Below, in pieces: positions 13,101 through 26,100 of a DNA stretch of 64,000 bases (position 1 is the stretch's first letter; each line of letters opens with the position of its first letter). The DNA is from Membranipora membranacea (lineage: Eukaryota; Bryozoa; Gymnolaemata; Cheilostomatida; Membraniporidae). Location: contig OU612066.1 in the NCBI GenBank assembly GCA_914767715.1, positions 3,601,001 to 3,665,000 of the forward strand, written 5' to 3'. The notes beneath the pieces are model-generated. The model was not told where the DNA came from. It did no database searches and saw only the letters and a program-made list of their open reading frames with translations. The translations under genes were made by a program, and so were the position numbers.

Positions 13101-15530
13101 ATATGGTGATATTAGGAACAGAAACTTTTGAGCAAGCAATATAATCTATGGTCATCATCTTAGCATATTTTGGATCGCAACTGAGAGATAAATCACAATA
13201 AAAAAACAATTATATTGGACCAAACAAAAGCATAGCTTTTTAACGGAACAACAAAATTCACCTGTTTCTAAAACTTCATATCCAACATATGCCTCCTGTA
13301 ACATGGGTGATATCTTCTCTTTGAACAGCTTCTTGGCGTGACCTTTCCCTGATGCAGGGTTCGCTAGTACCAGTACAGGCTTGTCAAATCGTGGATTCTC
13401 TCCTGAATAGATAGAGAGGAAATATATCATAATATGTAATTGATATGACGATTATTTTTATATTTCTTGAGTGAAGAAGAATCGGCCATCACATTGAAAA
13501 AGCGGAAGGAAGATATGAGTAGTCATTTTTTCCACCTTGAGGAATTTTCAATTGACAATCACTAAAATCTATTGTCTATGAGTATGACTGGACTTATCGC
13601 AGCCTATGATCAGCCCCCTCTATATTTTAGCAGTCACTCCTGTGTATATCATCACAGAGTAAGGATAAACAGAGTGGACACTTCAATGATCGTTATAGTG
13701 CCTGCGGTTTTTGATTAACTGGGGGAAAATTTTGCACAGCTGGATGCCGAAAACTCATTATCTCTATACGTTATAATGTCATTTTTCTTGCAGACACCCC
13801 TACCTTTGATGGGCCATATTTCATTTTGTATTTATCCTAAAGACTGAATTTCAACTTTGTTAGAATGTCCAACCTTCAAGCTATACACCATATTATTGTC
13901 ATTTTTTGCTAGGATACACAGGCTATGAGCTATCTGTGTTTTTAAAATGAGTTTTATTATAAAGATTTACTGTGACAATGGATAAACTTCTGGTCATAAA
14001 AATTAGGAAATGTCCGTGTATTGACCCAGGCCACATGTAAATCTATATGATAAAACTCATTTTACAATCACAGATAGCTCATAGCCTATGTATCCTAGCA
14101 AAAAATGACAACAATATGGTGTATAGCTTGAAGGTTGATCATTCCAACAAATTTGGAAATCAGTCTTTAGGATAAATGCAGAATGAATTATGGCCCATCA
14201 AAGGTAGGGGTGTCTGCAAGAAAAATGCCATTATAACGTATAGAGATAATGAGTTTTCGGCATCCAGTGTGCACAATTTTCCCCAGTTAATCAAAAACCG
14301 CAGGCACTATAATGATCATTGAACTGTCCTCTCTGTATATCGTTACTCTGTGATATCATATTCATTTAATGTTACTAGGACCAAAGGTTAATATTGACTT
14401 TAGCCTTTATCAAACCAATCAGCTTTTAGCACAGTTGGAAAAAGCGTGCAAAGTAAAACATGCATGCAAAACATGTATTGCATTGTTTGGCCTGAAGCTC
14501 TCTCGGTCATTTGTCAAATTAGGACGATTATTTTGTTGGTCATTTGGGATATGTATATCTACTATTGATAACCTCTGGAAACAATTGACTGTAACACAAG
14601 GGACACTATCAGAAAATCTTTGTTCATGTGAAACAAATTGGTGTGTAGGTGTACCAGTAGTGGATAAGCCCTTATTGTTTTAGACAAATGAGCGGAAATT
14701 CTGAAATAGATTACAGCATTGTTTTATCCAACTTTTATCAAAAGCTGAAACTGAAATCTGATCCCTCGACCACAATACTAGAGAAATTTTAGCTAAATAC
14801 CCATTGTCACTGCAGCGATGAATTGAATTTGAGGCTTTCATACACCAACACTGACCAACGGTCATTCCTTGGTTATTATTTTATTGTCATTAATCAGGCA
14901 AAACATTCTTTTTAGTTCCAAACTTCAACTGCTGGTGATCAGTGACAAAAGCTTATCCTAGCAACACATGACATTTCTTAAGTTGACCAATAAATAAACC
15001 AGTATGTCAACCAACCCTATCACCATAGCATAGACATCAGAAATCAGCAAAAACAATATAAGGGGTATCAATCACAAAATATACATGGTAACTTGTTTTT
15101 TCCACTTACCAATATCTGGGTACTGTTCTTTGATTTTAGAATCGATCTTCTCTTTCAGATCCACCAGCGCTTCTTTATTTCTCTCAGGAGTTTCCATACA
15201 GCTGAGGCCGAATGTGGCAGCCAACCTCCTCCTTGTGCACTTAGAGCCAATGAATGCTTTAATGGATGGGTATGAGTAGATTGTTATGTAGTTACGCAGT
15301 GATTCAGAGCTGGCGGCCCCCTGAGGTTGAGCTATGTTTCTAGGTACGTCTACACTGAGCTGAACTCCAGTTATATCACTATATAATATCCTCTTAGTTC
15401 TCTTCACATCTTCTCCTTCACCTAATATACTGATGTCTGTCGGGTTCAGCTGTATTCTAAACTTCATCTTAGTCTTCACTCCATTTGTGAATGAAAATGT
15501 TGCAAGAATATGTTCCATCCCAGTATCCAT
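10192..15530 (-). CDS. SPHK: Sphingosine kinase
   Basis: Six exons: 15110-15530, 13262-13402, 12861-12949, 11767-11882, 11158-11378 and 10192-10841; they give 545 residues, between vertebrate SPHK1 and SPHK2 in length. It phosphorylates sphingosine to sphingosine-1-phosphate. The N-terminal exon resembles the SPHK2 extension (LRNYITIYSYPS). The diacylglycerol-kinase-type catalytic core follows: nucleotide loop NPASGKG (residues 155-161), SGDG with the catalytic Asp212, LPAGSGNAL (239-247), then GMVADIDIESERFRNLGNAR, and near the C-terminus HDGLIYLLLMRAPLTR. An acidic, Ser/Thr-rich, probably disordered insert of roughly 95 residues sits between YRGKLSFLPV and the last conserved block, where SPHK2 also carries an insert. 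SGDGLLYE has Tyr where family members usually have His. A donor after 16423 could belong to an upstream exon; it is open in phase but offers no ATG. Confidence 0.93.
13652..14353. mobile_element. 702-bp foldback element in a kinase intron
   Basis: Two arms of about 315 bases, 13652-13967 and 14039-14353, are near-perfect reverse complements around a spacer of roughly 70 bases. The tips are TCACAGAGTAA and TTACTCTGTGA. The 5-base sequence TATCA immediately flanks both ends (13647-13651 and 14354-14358), as expected of a target-site duplication. No transposase-like frame is present, so it is a non-autonomous foldback or MITE-type element. It lies in the intron between the first and second coding exons of the sphingosine kinase gene, and its transcript could form a long hairpin. 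Confidence 0.9.
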
Positions 15531-15538
15531 TTCTTCTT

Positions 15539-18500
15539 CTATAAGAAAATAATATTTAACTTGTCACTTCAAATATACTGAGCAGTGTAACTATCACAGT
15601 GATCTGTATCATAGAGGACCAGACGACCAGTCACATAAGTAGTAAAAACAAAATCTGAGACAGATTAATATTAAATCACTCATATGCCAAATAAGGCAAG
15701 CAAACATAATGCGAAACTACTGGTAGATGTGGTTGCTAGGATGCCAAACATCAAACTAGGTAATGACCAATGTGGGCTTCATGGAATCACTCGTTCATGG
15801 GGGACAATTTTGGTGAAAAAATTCAAAAGAAACGGCATGAACGTGCATTGCAAACTGCTCCCTTGTTTAGAAAGTAAGCAGCAGTCGCCAGGATCTCAAA
15901 TGACTAACATCGCCTCAAATGCTAGTCAAATTTAAACAAATTCAGTGTTTAAGTTGTGCGTGTTGTGTTTATGATTGTGTGCAGATTATCAGTGAAAATA
16001 TAAATCTTTTTATCCTACGTGTTTCTGACATTGAATCTTATCTTTACAGATAAAATACAACTAGATAATCTACTGTTTCTGTTTGGTCATATAACCTCAA
16101 GACTGCGCCGTTGCAAGAACATCAAGCAAAACCTGACAGTATCACCTTCTCACCTTTTTGTTATGTTTCGGGATATAGAGACAGTTGTCTGTCTGTTCCG
16201 TGCTACGGCTAAGAAAAGTGAAAAATAAAGATGATATGAGCAGAAAAAGACATAAAATTCTGAGATAATGGAATGTTGCATGGTGCAATTTACATTTCTT
16301 CCTTTGCATGTAGACTGTGCTGGGCTTGCCTGAGGAATTGATCATACCAAAAGCAGATTAGCTATGGGATAAATTCAGTTAACAAGATATTATAATAGTA
16401 CGAGAAGAAATGTCATACTAACCTTCTCTGAGTGTCCTCCAATCTCCAATGAGCAACGTCAATACTCCAGATGATGATCGCTCACTTTGAATCACAAAAT
16501 CAACTGTTCAATGACGCTCAGAACCAGGACTGGAGTTACTTTGAGGGCTGACTGTAACCCAATTACCTCAGTAGCTCTAAAAGAAGTATATCCACGTAGA
16601 TAAGAACATGGAATTAGTAGTGATGTGCTTTGCCCTTTTATTCATCAAAACCTTCAAAGAGTTGGCAAGACGGTGGAGGGGTATTTGAACCCAACATATT
16701 CTGAAAGCCTACACTAATTCAAAAGAGACAGGTAATCTGTTATTGCACACCATTCATCCCATTACATGGATATGGCAGAGAATATAGTTTAATATATCAT
16801 GCAGCCTAATGCCATCGGTATCGTGAATGAAACCTTTAGCAAGTTAAGAAATTGATACAGGTGTTACTGCTGAAGGAAGATCACAGAAGTGCATGGCGTC
16901 GGTTAGACAATTGACAAACTTATGGGGTCACAGTGACAGAGTTAGTATGCCAGGAGCAACATCACACATCTTGGGAGAACATGAGCAGAAAAAGAAAATA
17001 AACGAAACATAACACTTATATCAGCAAAATGGATCAAACAATACAAATAAATAATAGATTCTAAAGTCAGAAAAAGGTGAAGAATGAGAATGACAATACC
17101 CCTATCAAGGGGTGGTAATGCATTTGAATGATGATTTATTAACCTAACCATTACCAGGGAGAATTCTCCCTGCTATTACTAAGCATCTTCACAGTGAGTA
17201 GTGACAGTGAAGTGAGATTGCACCAATGAACTAAACCTTTAGTCTATTGATTGCACGTACTATTTGCCAACTTCAATCAGTTTAAGCAGGAGGGGCTAAC
17301 TGCCATTTCCTGCTGTGCTGACTTGATGACAAAATTGAGAGGGAAGGGATGAACAGCAACAATTTGTTACAACAATGACTCACTCATCATGAGCTGATTT
17401 GTCAAGTCAACAATTCATTCAAACATCCTGCTTGTTGTAACTGTGAGTCTGCCATTACTTACAGTTAATGCAAGTCCAAACCTGAGTTAGCAGTACATAC
17501 ACTCACCTTAAAAGTTTCGCTAACAAATAATGAGGACTAGCTCTAGCAGCTGCTGCAGCATTAACTATTGTTGCTGCTCACTCTTTGGCAAAATGGGAAT
17601 GTAAATTCAATTCGGTTGCTGCCTTGCTCAACTGACATGTAAAAGCTTTTGGAATGACTTTCTATTCAAGTTCCTTAGAATTATTATACTGATCAATGTA
17701 CAAAATGTCAAGGTCAATAATATAGACTTAGAACTATATTTTTTTTTCCACGGATCTGATTCGGAAAGTCATAAAAGTTCCTTTCTGATTTTACAATATG
17801 CTGAGAAACTCAAACTAACCACTTAGCTTATGAGTTTTCTTTAAATTTAGGATCACATGATAATATACCAGAACATCTGTGTCTAAGATTATCAGAGCAC
17901 AGGCTCAATGAACAGGTTTCACATGTTGATCTGAGTACAAGGTCTCAATTACTTTTCTCAAAGTGCTAAACCCTTCATTTTGCCTGTTGCACAGTAAAGC
18001 AAAACAAGTTGTGATATTATTTATTATTTTAGTTTGCACAGATCACACTAACAGTGGCATTCATTTGTGAGCTCTTTCACTTTGGTTGTTTAAAGCCAAG
18101 CAAGAAAGGAACTTAAAGAAAGTAAGTAAGTGCACAACTTTATTTGAAACTATATTTAAAAATGAATGATCTTTGTTGTAATGTAAATGTTACACTCATT
18201 CCATGACAATAATATTGTAGTCATCATCTTAATCATAATAATTGTAAGTGAAACCAAGAAGGTGAAACACCTCATGGCATATATATATATATTATATATA
18301 TATATCAAAAATACATAGCCTCCCGATTGCAAACAGTCACAGTGCATCGCATCCACAGATAAAAAATTTAGGCAGTGTTACCGCCCATAGCGATTTAGCA
18401 CCGATATTACTTTGGTGCGGGTAGACAGTAATTGCTTAATAATATCTGTAGCTGTGCGCTTTTCTGGGACGTTTCTGGTCCAATGCTTATACTGAACGGA

Positions 18501-20141
18501 CTAGCTAGGTTTGTCTAGTTAACCACTACCTGTAAACTATGTGCATGGCTGGTAGTGTTGCAACATCACCCCAGCCGGGTCAGTAATTTTCATTAATGTG
18601 TTTTTTAATATATTTTTTACATTATCCTATGATTATACATATTGTCAGATACAATATGTGTGCATATTGTATTATGAGTCACGATAGTAGATGTGATGTT
18701 GGCTTAACTAAATGAGTTATATAAATTGTGAAATTAAATTTTCCATTTTCAGGTTAGTCTCTGAGACTCAGTTAATCGGAGCTGTCCTATGGATTAACAT
18801 TGTAAGCAGAGTACAGCGGATAGGCCATTGGACTTGGGCGCTTTGAGGTATGTTTATGTCCAGATGATTGGTAATGGCTTATAAGGTTTGGTAGAAACTG
18901 CAGGTAATTCCTGAAGTTGTCCCTGATAGAAGGCGTCATTTTAGCCGCTAGGCCTATTAGCTTTATAACCGAGGTCATCTGAGTTCTGCTCAGAAATAAA
19001 AGATGGAGCGAGAAGATGTAACACCCTCAAACAGAGTACATCTTCATATTATTGTACCAAGTTGGTGGTAAAACCTCGTTGAAATGTTCAGATTAATCAC
19101 TGGTAAGCGTCAATAGCTCTTACCTGATGGCCCAGCATTTCATTCAGAAACTTTTAATTAATTATTAAGATGATTGATTTGATAATGTCATGGTTTAATT
19201 TTGACAGCTGGAATGGCTTTCTATTATGACTAGGTGGAGTTGAGATAAGAACATTCTTGATAAATACACTCCAGTTTCTGTTCGATGCTGCTGCATACAA
19301 ATCAATCGCTTTTGCATTCCGTCAAAGGAATAGCCTATGGTTTTGTATTTGACTTGGCGTAGCATTACAAAGAGGTAAAATTATCTTCATGTTTTGCGAA
19401 TTGTTTGACTTTGTATGATCCTATCAAGTTATTCTAACATCATTGCAAATAATAAAACACTTACATACATGCTAAACTATAAGCAGTAATTGAAGCTATC
19501 ATGAATAGTTAGCAGAAAAGATTAACACTTTCAATGTAGTTTTATTTGCTACGAACAATAAACTCTAGCATGTGATATTGAACACAACCCAAATTATCGC
19601 TGAGAACTCTGGTGCCTTTGATACAAAGCGAGCAGCAATGTAGCGGCCTGTAAAAACATTCTTTTTTGTTTAACTTATTATGTTGTTTTTATAGGCTGAT
19701 TAATATCATGGATAATTGATTAGCGTAGGATGGTAAAAAGCAACCTGTTGAATGGTTACAAGCTATTAGAGTTTATTTGGTTTGAATGAAAACATTTTGC
19801 TTACAGATATCGTGTGAAATACTATGTGAACAATGTCAGGCACTTGGAAGGAAAGCAACTTAGTTTCATTCCCAAACAGCTTAGCTAAATATTGTAAAAA
19901 CAAAAGTGTTTGTTGGAAGCTTTCTTTATGTATTTGACTCCTTGTCACATTTGCATTGCCTGACATGTTTTGCTCACCATTCAGCTTTTTATCAGTCTTC
20001 AGTATAACATGCACCATGGATATTTTGCTACCCTTTCACTATCTATCTTTCATTGTTTTGCAGGTTCTCCTGGCTATTTTTTCGAAGTATCTCCTGTATT
20101 CACTCTGCCTGAATTAGGGCTGCGATTCCAGACTGCCCAAG
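15539..20141. other. Divergent upstream region between SPHK and tetraspanin 1
   Basis: Separates two genes transcribed away from each other. It includes a candidate 5' exon of the kinase (donor GTTAGT just past 16423 on the minus strand) and a (TA) run near 18280-18305. Apart from these I see no gene, RNA or clear repeat. Confidence 0.45.
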
Positions 20142-23100
20142 ATGCCACAACAGGTGCTTGATTATCCGTTGCCACGGCGACCTAGCGAGTTATGCAGCAT
20201 TGCATTCCTCAGATACGGGTTATTTGGCTTTAACACAATTTTCATGGTAAGTTGGCTACAAACAAAGAAAATCTTGAAAACTTCAAGGTGGTCTTTACTA
20301 GGATTGCGTGTGAGAGGCTGAATCTCCTCTACTGTGCGGTTACACAGGTGTACCGAGATTCCTTTAGAAGTCTGACACTAGACCTCGACGGGGTGATTAG
20401 ATGTTATGTTAGGAGTTAGCTGTAGGCTAATCTTGTGGAATATATTGTAACATTTGATTTTGGGATTTTATGCATTGTTGCATAAGGATTGACTGAATCT
20501 GAGATTCAAAATTTGTCCTGTCTGGGACTTCTCCTTGTTTACTACCACCATTTAAATGTGACTGAGCGTACATCTCACAATCCTAAACTGAATTATGTAA
20601 CTTGATGAAATATGATGGTACTTTGCGATGGTACACTTGAATCTCTTATCATCAAGTCCTATAGAACTTAGCAAGGTAATGACATTTTTCAAGCTATACA
20701 GAACAGTTAGGCCGAAGTCTGAGTTACTGCAGCAGTAATAAGCCTACATTATTATCATAATCACAAGTAAATCCTCTAGTCTTGAACTTGTATTAAGAGT
20801 GGGATTAGTGGACCACTACATTTACCCTGTTTGTATAGCCAATCCCATACAGTATAAGTCCCATTCAAAATACATCCCAGAAGATACCCATTGATGATAT
20901 ATCTTCAAAATAGTGTTGCAAATGACCTACATATATAACCTTACAATCAGAGGTTTATTATTGTGAGGATGATACTTATGTATCTTAGCTCATGTTGAAG
21001 ATGCTATCATGAGCGGGTATGATAGAACATATTTAGTAGATGGTCTATTATTTCATCCTCAATTTGGTGATGATCATCACAAATATGGGGCAGTATTACA
21101 CTATGATGTGCTGATGATAGTATTCATGTACGCCAACATAGAGAGGTGAAAGTCATCCAAGGTTTCTTATTGTACTGGCACGCACACCCCTATCAAACAC
21201 ATTAAATTATAGTAACCACGAAAGCTCCTCACAAATAACTGCTTAGGATCAGAGTTTTTGGCATGGTGAATGTAATTGCTCGGAAATGGTATGCATTATA
21301 ATTCAGTGTGAAATGATGTGTGTATTTAGCCTATAATTATGGATACAAGTGTGTTTGTCAGACATGTATTTATCAGTGAATATGCTGAGTGTTAGATGAA
21401 CATTGACTGTTATTGCTCATGACGATCTGGTGCAGTGTAACATAAGATGACAATGGGATGACTGAACAAGATTGCTCAGTTATTATCATTTTTGCAACAT
21501 GACTGACATAGAAAACAAATCAATACATTCGTCCTGTGTTATGTTTACACCTTCTGCCGCCTGCCCATGGAAGCACCACTTCCTGTGTCACCACCTGTGA
21601 TTGTTTACGTTTGGTTGTAAAGACGTGCCAAGAGAATTCAGCTTCATTCATCTAAATCCAATCTCGTGGCAACCATTCATTATTCGGATGTAAATCTATC
21701 TCTATGGCAATTTAATAATCAAGACAAATCTACAAATTTGTGGTAATTATTCTCATTATGATGCTGTGGCAACAGTGTTAGCATTGACACATCTTTTGTC
21801 CCAGATGAATTGTAATATAAGTTTCATTCACACAATAACCACAATATTATGGTGTAAATTGCCTAACAGGGGGTTTCCTTTTGTGGAGTTAAGTCTAATG
21901 ATATGACATGCTTGGTAGTGTCCTAACTGCCCTTACATCAATAAATAACATATTATTCGGGTCCTTTCATGTAGAGCATGGGGTTCTAGAGCAGTCACAA
22001 GGTATTTTCAGTTAGAAGCTGACCTAGGATAATGAATATGTTTGTATTTTCTATTTTCAGCTGACAGGGTTTGTGCTGACAGGATTTGGAGTATGGACTC
22101 TGATAGAGAAATCTTCTCTAGCTCCGTTATTGTCTCCCATGTTTATAATCTCAGTATACAGTATGGTAGCAGTGGGAGGCCTGGTGTTAGTCGCCGCCAT
22201 CATAGGATGTCAAGGAACTCATCGAGAGCAGCACTGTGGTCTCATCACTGTGAGTAGTTATTATATCAATCTTAAGGGTGGGGGGAGGGGGGTGAGAATC
22301 CTAATCTATATTGGGCTTTTTTTCTTAGCCTCCGTGGGAACATTTTGTGATAATATTATGGGCTTCCTGTTGCTGGCTCAAAACGTCCTTGAAAGAATGG
22401 CTAAATTACAAGGTGGAGAAGCATGTTCTTGTTAATGCTGTTATCCCAGGCAGTTTTTATGTCTTCATGTAAATTTTAATGAGAAGGCAGAAAATACTAC
22501 ATTTACGGAGGGGCGAGGTGTTTGAAGCAGCAGCTATTTAAATATTAAACACTTTCAATAGTGAACTTAATTCGATCAACCCTTGAGCATAAAATCTTCT
22601 GATACCACCTGGTCCAAAGATTTTCTTCTCATGAATTTGGCCCTAAAAATTAGCCGCTAATAGCCGAAGACTTTGTCTGGTTTGCTAATTTGATCATAAC
22701 CTTAATTATCCACCCACCTGCAGCATGAATCGGAAAAACAACCAAACTGCAACCTTTTACCTCACATCCTGGAACATTACAAACATGGCCACACATCAGC
22801 CTAACTGCTTTATTTTGATAATTCCTATGAATGAAAATTATTTATTGGCGCCAAAGTGCCAATAATCAGCAGTTCTTACTCAATGTTTTAATATTTTCCT
22901 ACTACGCAATGTTTGTATAGCCCCACCGCTTTACACCTCACAGACGACACACAGCTGCTCAGGTGGTAAATAAGCAGATTCGGATTGTGCACCGGGTGTG
23001 TGAAAATCAAAATAAAATACAAAATCCATGAATGGAACATCAACAACAATTACATTCCATTAGCAAAAGTTCTCACAGGCTTTGGTCCGTGAGCCTGCAT

Positions 23101-26100
23101 GCCTCTCTATCTCAGCTGTTCTGTGCCAAAAGTGCAGCCGCAGCAGGTAATTACAGAATTAGTATAAGTATCTTGATGAACAAAATATAGTTTGATGGTC
23201 ATAACGTACTTCCTTCTACAAGACATTTAAGTTGCCACAAAATAGGCTTATGTTTTCTCCGAATTTCTCAGTGACAACAATTATTGTGAGCAATAAATAA
23301 ATTTTATTTTTCAGTACGCAGTGCTGCTTGTAATTATCATGCTGGTGGAGGCTGGCACAGGAGTAATCTCATATCTAGTGTACACTCAGATGACACAGAC
23401 AACATTCAACCAGCAGCTTACTGATCAAGTCATTATGAAGTGGGGACATGTGGAGAAAATTACCAATGCAGTAGATAATATCCAAATTAAGGTAAGTGAT
23501 AGCCTTGGTTTCCACCATACTTGTTGGGGCTCCTTTGTACTGTTGGTATATTATCACGAAGTACACGGGCTTAGTTAAGGCACTTAGGCAGATGACTAAT
23601 GCCACTTGACTTTTAGTAAACAATTTATAGAGACATGTTGTATAATCTGCAGCATAATCTGTATGATAAGCCATTGTCTATGCGCAGATAATTAACTCAT
23701 AGTGTTTGATTTGAGCTTTGAGAAAGCAGAATGCTGAGCGCACTCCAGCTCTACCACTCCAGCTCTACCGCTGCTAAATTAATCAAAATTAATTACTGAG
23801 TTTCTATTTCTCACTCCTTTATCCAGAGGTAGACAGCTTGGCTTGTTAATCTGGAGATAACGAAGCATTCTTTGCTCATTATCATTAAAACCTGTCAAAT
23901 CAAACAAAGTTTCTCACTATTTGAGCGTGTTTCATCCGATACAATGCCCATGGTCCTATAATTAATTAGAAGACTGATGTTTCATACATAATTGTCTCTA
24001 TGTGTTTTTATGTCGTTTGGAGATGACTATCTTTTTGTGCAATAGAACAAAAGACATCTTTGTGAAGAGAGTCTGACTCTCACATCAGACGGAAACTCTC
24101 ATTAGATGTATATTGTGATAAGATGCTGTTCTATCTGTTGTTCCAAAATCACACCCCTAGATAAAAACCCTCAGTCTATCACAAAAAAACCTTATTTGCA
24201 TACTAGAAAAGACCTATCTCCAACTTCTTGTTTCTGGTTAGATTTGTCGACGTAAAGGTTATGGGCAACATCTATATACACCATTTGATTACAAATTATT
24301 GTCTATATATATAATTATATTAATATATCCAATATCACCTATATATCAACTATACGCTGGTTTCCGGACTGATCAGATCAGATTGTCATCCAAAGATAGT
24401 GCTGGTACATACTGAACTTACTGTTCAGCAACAATCCCAAAATACTTCACTTGTTCAAGTCTCATTGTTTACAGCCCACTTTTGTTTTGATCAGCGCTGA
24501 TTTCTTAGAAACGAGCTGGTTATATAGGGAGGACAGCACAGATGTCAAACTGGATATAGTTTGATGCCTGTGTTATCTATAGGCTTTCATTGATGACGGA
24601 GCATCAAAATTCGCAAGTTCTTTCATCTCCTGCTTGTGTTTTGTTTGACTAATCAAAATCAAAATAACACCAAACATTTCATCTCTCCATCCAAACATGA
24701 TCATTTCTCTGGGAACGCAAAAGATAAAGGGTCACTATCCAGGATTACATGAGTGATAACAACATATAGCGATAATAATCTAATACATCGGTGGTCTGAC
24801 TGTAACCGGATATACCAAATGTCTGCATATGTATCGGGCTGAGCTGGAAAAGACAACTCTAGCACATATTTAGCACTATTCCGCATGCACTTGAAGGCGC
24901 TAGAGTTGTCTTCTCTTCTCCCCTAGCGGTAATAGTTTGTAGTATGGGAATTGTGAAAAAACTTGAGCTGTTAAAATTTATGTCAATAAATTGATCAGTT
25001 TAATGAGAAACACAGTGAGCTTCCATCCTTCTCACCCGCACCCCCTACCCACACCAAGCCCAAAGTCAGGAAATGCGGCAGTCCTATGGATTTAACGCCC
25101 TGTTGTAATCAGCCCTGGTCTCCTTCTCATGTTTTATAGTATAAATGCTGCGGTTCAGACTATTATACTAACTGGAAGCTGAATCCATATATCAAAGAGC
25201 TCAACACAACAACGCCAGACAGCTGTTGTATTACACCTGTACAAAACTGTGGCAGGATCGACCACCCATCTAATCTCAATCGAAAGGTTTGTGGTTTTTT
25301 TCTCATTCTCTTATTGGTTTTGAACTTTGTCTTTTGAGAATTATGTGTCCCTTAGTTGAGTCCAGAGCCAGAAGAACAAGGGAATGTGTGAAGAGAGCGT
25401 GTCAGGTAAAGTGTAGGGGGATGATCACAGAAAATTACTCCCCATACAGGGACACAGGCTGTTATTCTTATTTTATGTACATCAATGTCATACAAGTGTT
25501 TAAAATGTTATGCACTCAGAGCTAAAGTCACATTTAATAATCACAACTGATGAGCTCTCATATATCTCACATATTTTAAGGCAGCCTAGTCACACCATTA
25601 CATGAAGTAGAGGAGTAGATGTGTTTGAAATACAAAGCATCAGTTTTCTCTTAGGATGCACATTCGCACAACAAATGGGGCTCTAATTCATTTAAATAAT
25701 CGTAATATAGGTTCTAAGAGGTAGGGTAACAATCTCCCAGACTGCCTCATGGTCGACCAGGGGATAAATAAATATCATCCTCCCAGACTGCATCAGCTGT
25801 ATCAACATGACAAGTTATACAAATCACAGCAGCAATGAGCCCTCGGCATTCATTCATTTGTTACAGCACTGGCTCATTTAGCTCAAGTGTGTAAATAATA
25901 TGGATGGATAGTCTGGGTCATCAAAATATAATTTGTTGTCTATACTGCCAATATTATTACATGGTTACAATCTTGATCTGCCATAAAGATAACTCAATGG
26001 GTATTATGAAAGTGCGTCTCCAGTGTCTAAGATAAAAATCTGCAGCCTCTGTTTACCTCTGTACATGCCTGCAAAGGTGATCGAATAATTCAATTGAAAT

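Noticed and set aside
16424-16500. Upstream coding exon for SPHK ending at a GTTAGT donor
   Set aside because: It is open in the right phase (giving GVLTLLIGDWRTLREEEEMD) but has no ATG before an in-frame TGA, so I kept the start at 15530. It could be 5' leader.
22250-22435. Coding continuation after tetraspanin 1 exon 2
   Set aside because: A donor GTGAGT at 22250 follows TM2 in phase 0 and TM3 begins at 23315; the downstream frame is intronic read-through.
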